64,000 bases of DNA, from assembly GCA_001899065.1 (NCBI GenBank), contig MKUZ01000013.1, forward strand, positions 21,880 to 85,879, in the 5' to 3' direction. Of the stretch, positions 63,905 to 64,000 are shown piece by piece. Position 1 is the first letter of the stretch; the number at the start of each line of letters is the position of its first letter. A model generated the notes under the pieces. The model was not told where the DNA came from. It did no database searches and worked only from the letters and a program-made list of their open reading frames with translations. The position numbers were made by a program, and so were the translations under genes. This DNA comes from Devosia sp. 66-22 (GTDB lineage: Bacteria > Pseudomonadota > Alphaproteobacteria > Rhizobiales > Devosiaceae).

Positions 63905-63933
63905 TTGACAGGGTGGGGGGCCAAACCTAATAA
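63905..63933 (+). promoter_or_regulatory. Near-consensus sigma-70 promoter for tRNA
   Basis: TTGACA, exactly 17 bp, TAATAA, then a GC-rich discriminator (GGCCGCGCC), as expected for stable RNA genes. The tRNA begins 34 bases after the -10. Confidence 0.75.
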
Positions 63934-63967
63934 GGCCGCGCCTTGGGCGTGACGCCCCCGGTTTCGG

Positions 63968-64000
63968 GGCGGGGTAGCTCAGCTGGTTAGAGCACGGGAA
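63968..64000 (+). tRNA. tRNA gene, 5' part only (anticodon outside window)
   Basis: GGCGGGG acceptor strand, TA, D-arm GCTC-AGCTGGTTA-GAGC and the first anticodon-stem bases CGGGA. The anticodon lies beyond the end. The sequence resembles alphaproteobacterial elongator tRNA-Met, but the type cannot be read here. Confidence 0.85.

Noticed and set aside
63968..64000. Naming the terminal tRNA as elongator tRNA-Met.
   Set aside because: The anticodon is outside the window, so the type cannot be read.

Overview
The window reads as chromosomal DNA of a free-living alphaproteobacterium, most likely of the Hyphomicrobiales (Rhizobiales), perhaps close to Devosia. This is inferred from roughly two-thirds G+C by eye, dense operons with ATGA/GTGA start-stop overlaps, many GTG starts, two binding-protein sugar ABC importers, many enolase-superfamily sugar-acid dehydratases and one perfect CtrA-type box (TTAA-N7-TTAA). 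No taxonomic marker gene is complete, so the assignment is tentative. I see no insertion sequence, integrase, phage gene or CRISPR array.

Layout. (1) 1-2857: two tandem secreted caspase-like (peptidase C14) proteins, the first cut by the window edge. (2) 2987-3835: a choline-kinase-like phosphotransferase. (3) 3825-12623: an L-fucose-type catabolic locus. A minus-strand operon encodes a binding protein, two permeases, an ATPase and two enolase-superfamily dehydratases, one with the exact active-site spacing of L-fuconate dehydratase. A divergent operon encodes an IclR regulator, a fuconolactonase-like hydrolase and a mutarotase. (4) 12698-17007: a tightly coupled five-gene operon (oxidoreductase, MaoC, CaiB CoA-transferase, a signal-less binding-protein-like protein, MaoC). 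It shares a candidate IclR operator with the fucose locus. (5) 17033-20778: a heterodimeric ABC exporter with one degenerate ATP site.

(6) 20963-43528: a Wzx/Wzy-type exopolysaccharide locus. It has a Wza-like lipoprotein, two Wzz/GumC-like proteins, VanZ-like, initiating glycosyltransferase, ExoQ/WaaL-like polymerase or ligase, NodB deacetylase, three glycosyltransferases, a flippase and a secreted clan GH-A-like protein. Embedded in it is an unusual tailoring module: a NadE-like synthetase, acyl-AMP ligase, acyl carrier protein, AsnB-type amidotransferase and three GNAT/FemAB-like proteins. A PrmC-like methyltransferase (43630-44286) follows.

(7) 44427-52058: an EbgR-like LacI regulator followed by a sugar ABC importer with an intracellular GH2 beta-glycosidase inside the operon, behind a promoter region carrying two matching dyads. 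(8) 52055-57913: four more enolase-superfamily dehydratases in divergent operons plus an RraA-like protein. (9) 58055-63786: an AtzE/AtzG-like amidase pair, a fructuronate-reductase/mannitol-dehydrogenase protein, a YciE ferritin-like protein, a sugar isomerase and a 2-hydroxyacid dehydrogenase. The window ends in the 5' part of a tRNA gene behind a near-consensus sigma-70 promoter.

Taken together, the catabolic genes look like a scavenging kit for plant or algal sugars: import, intracellular glycoside cleavage, oxidation to aldonates, dehydration by enolase-superfamily enzymes, then reduction or cleavage. The central block builds, tailors and exports an envelope polysaccharide. No intergenic stretch exceeds 300 bases.
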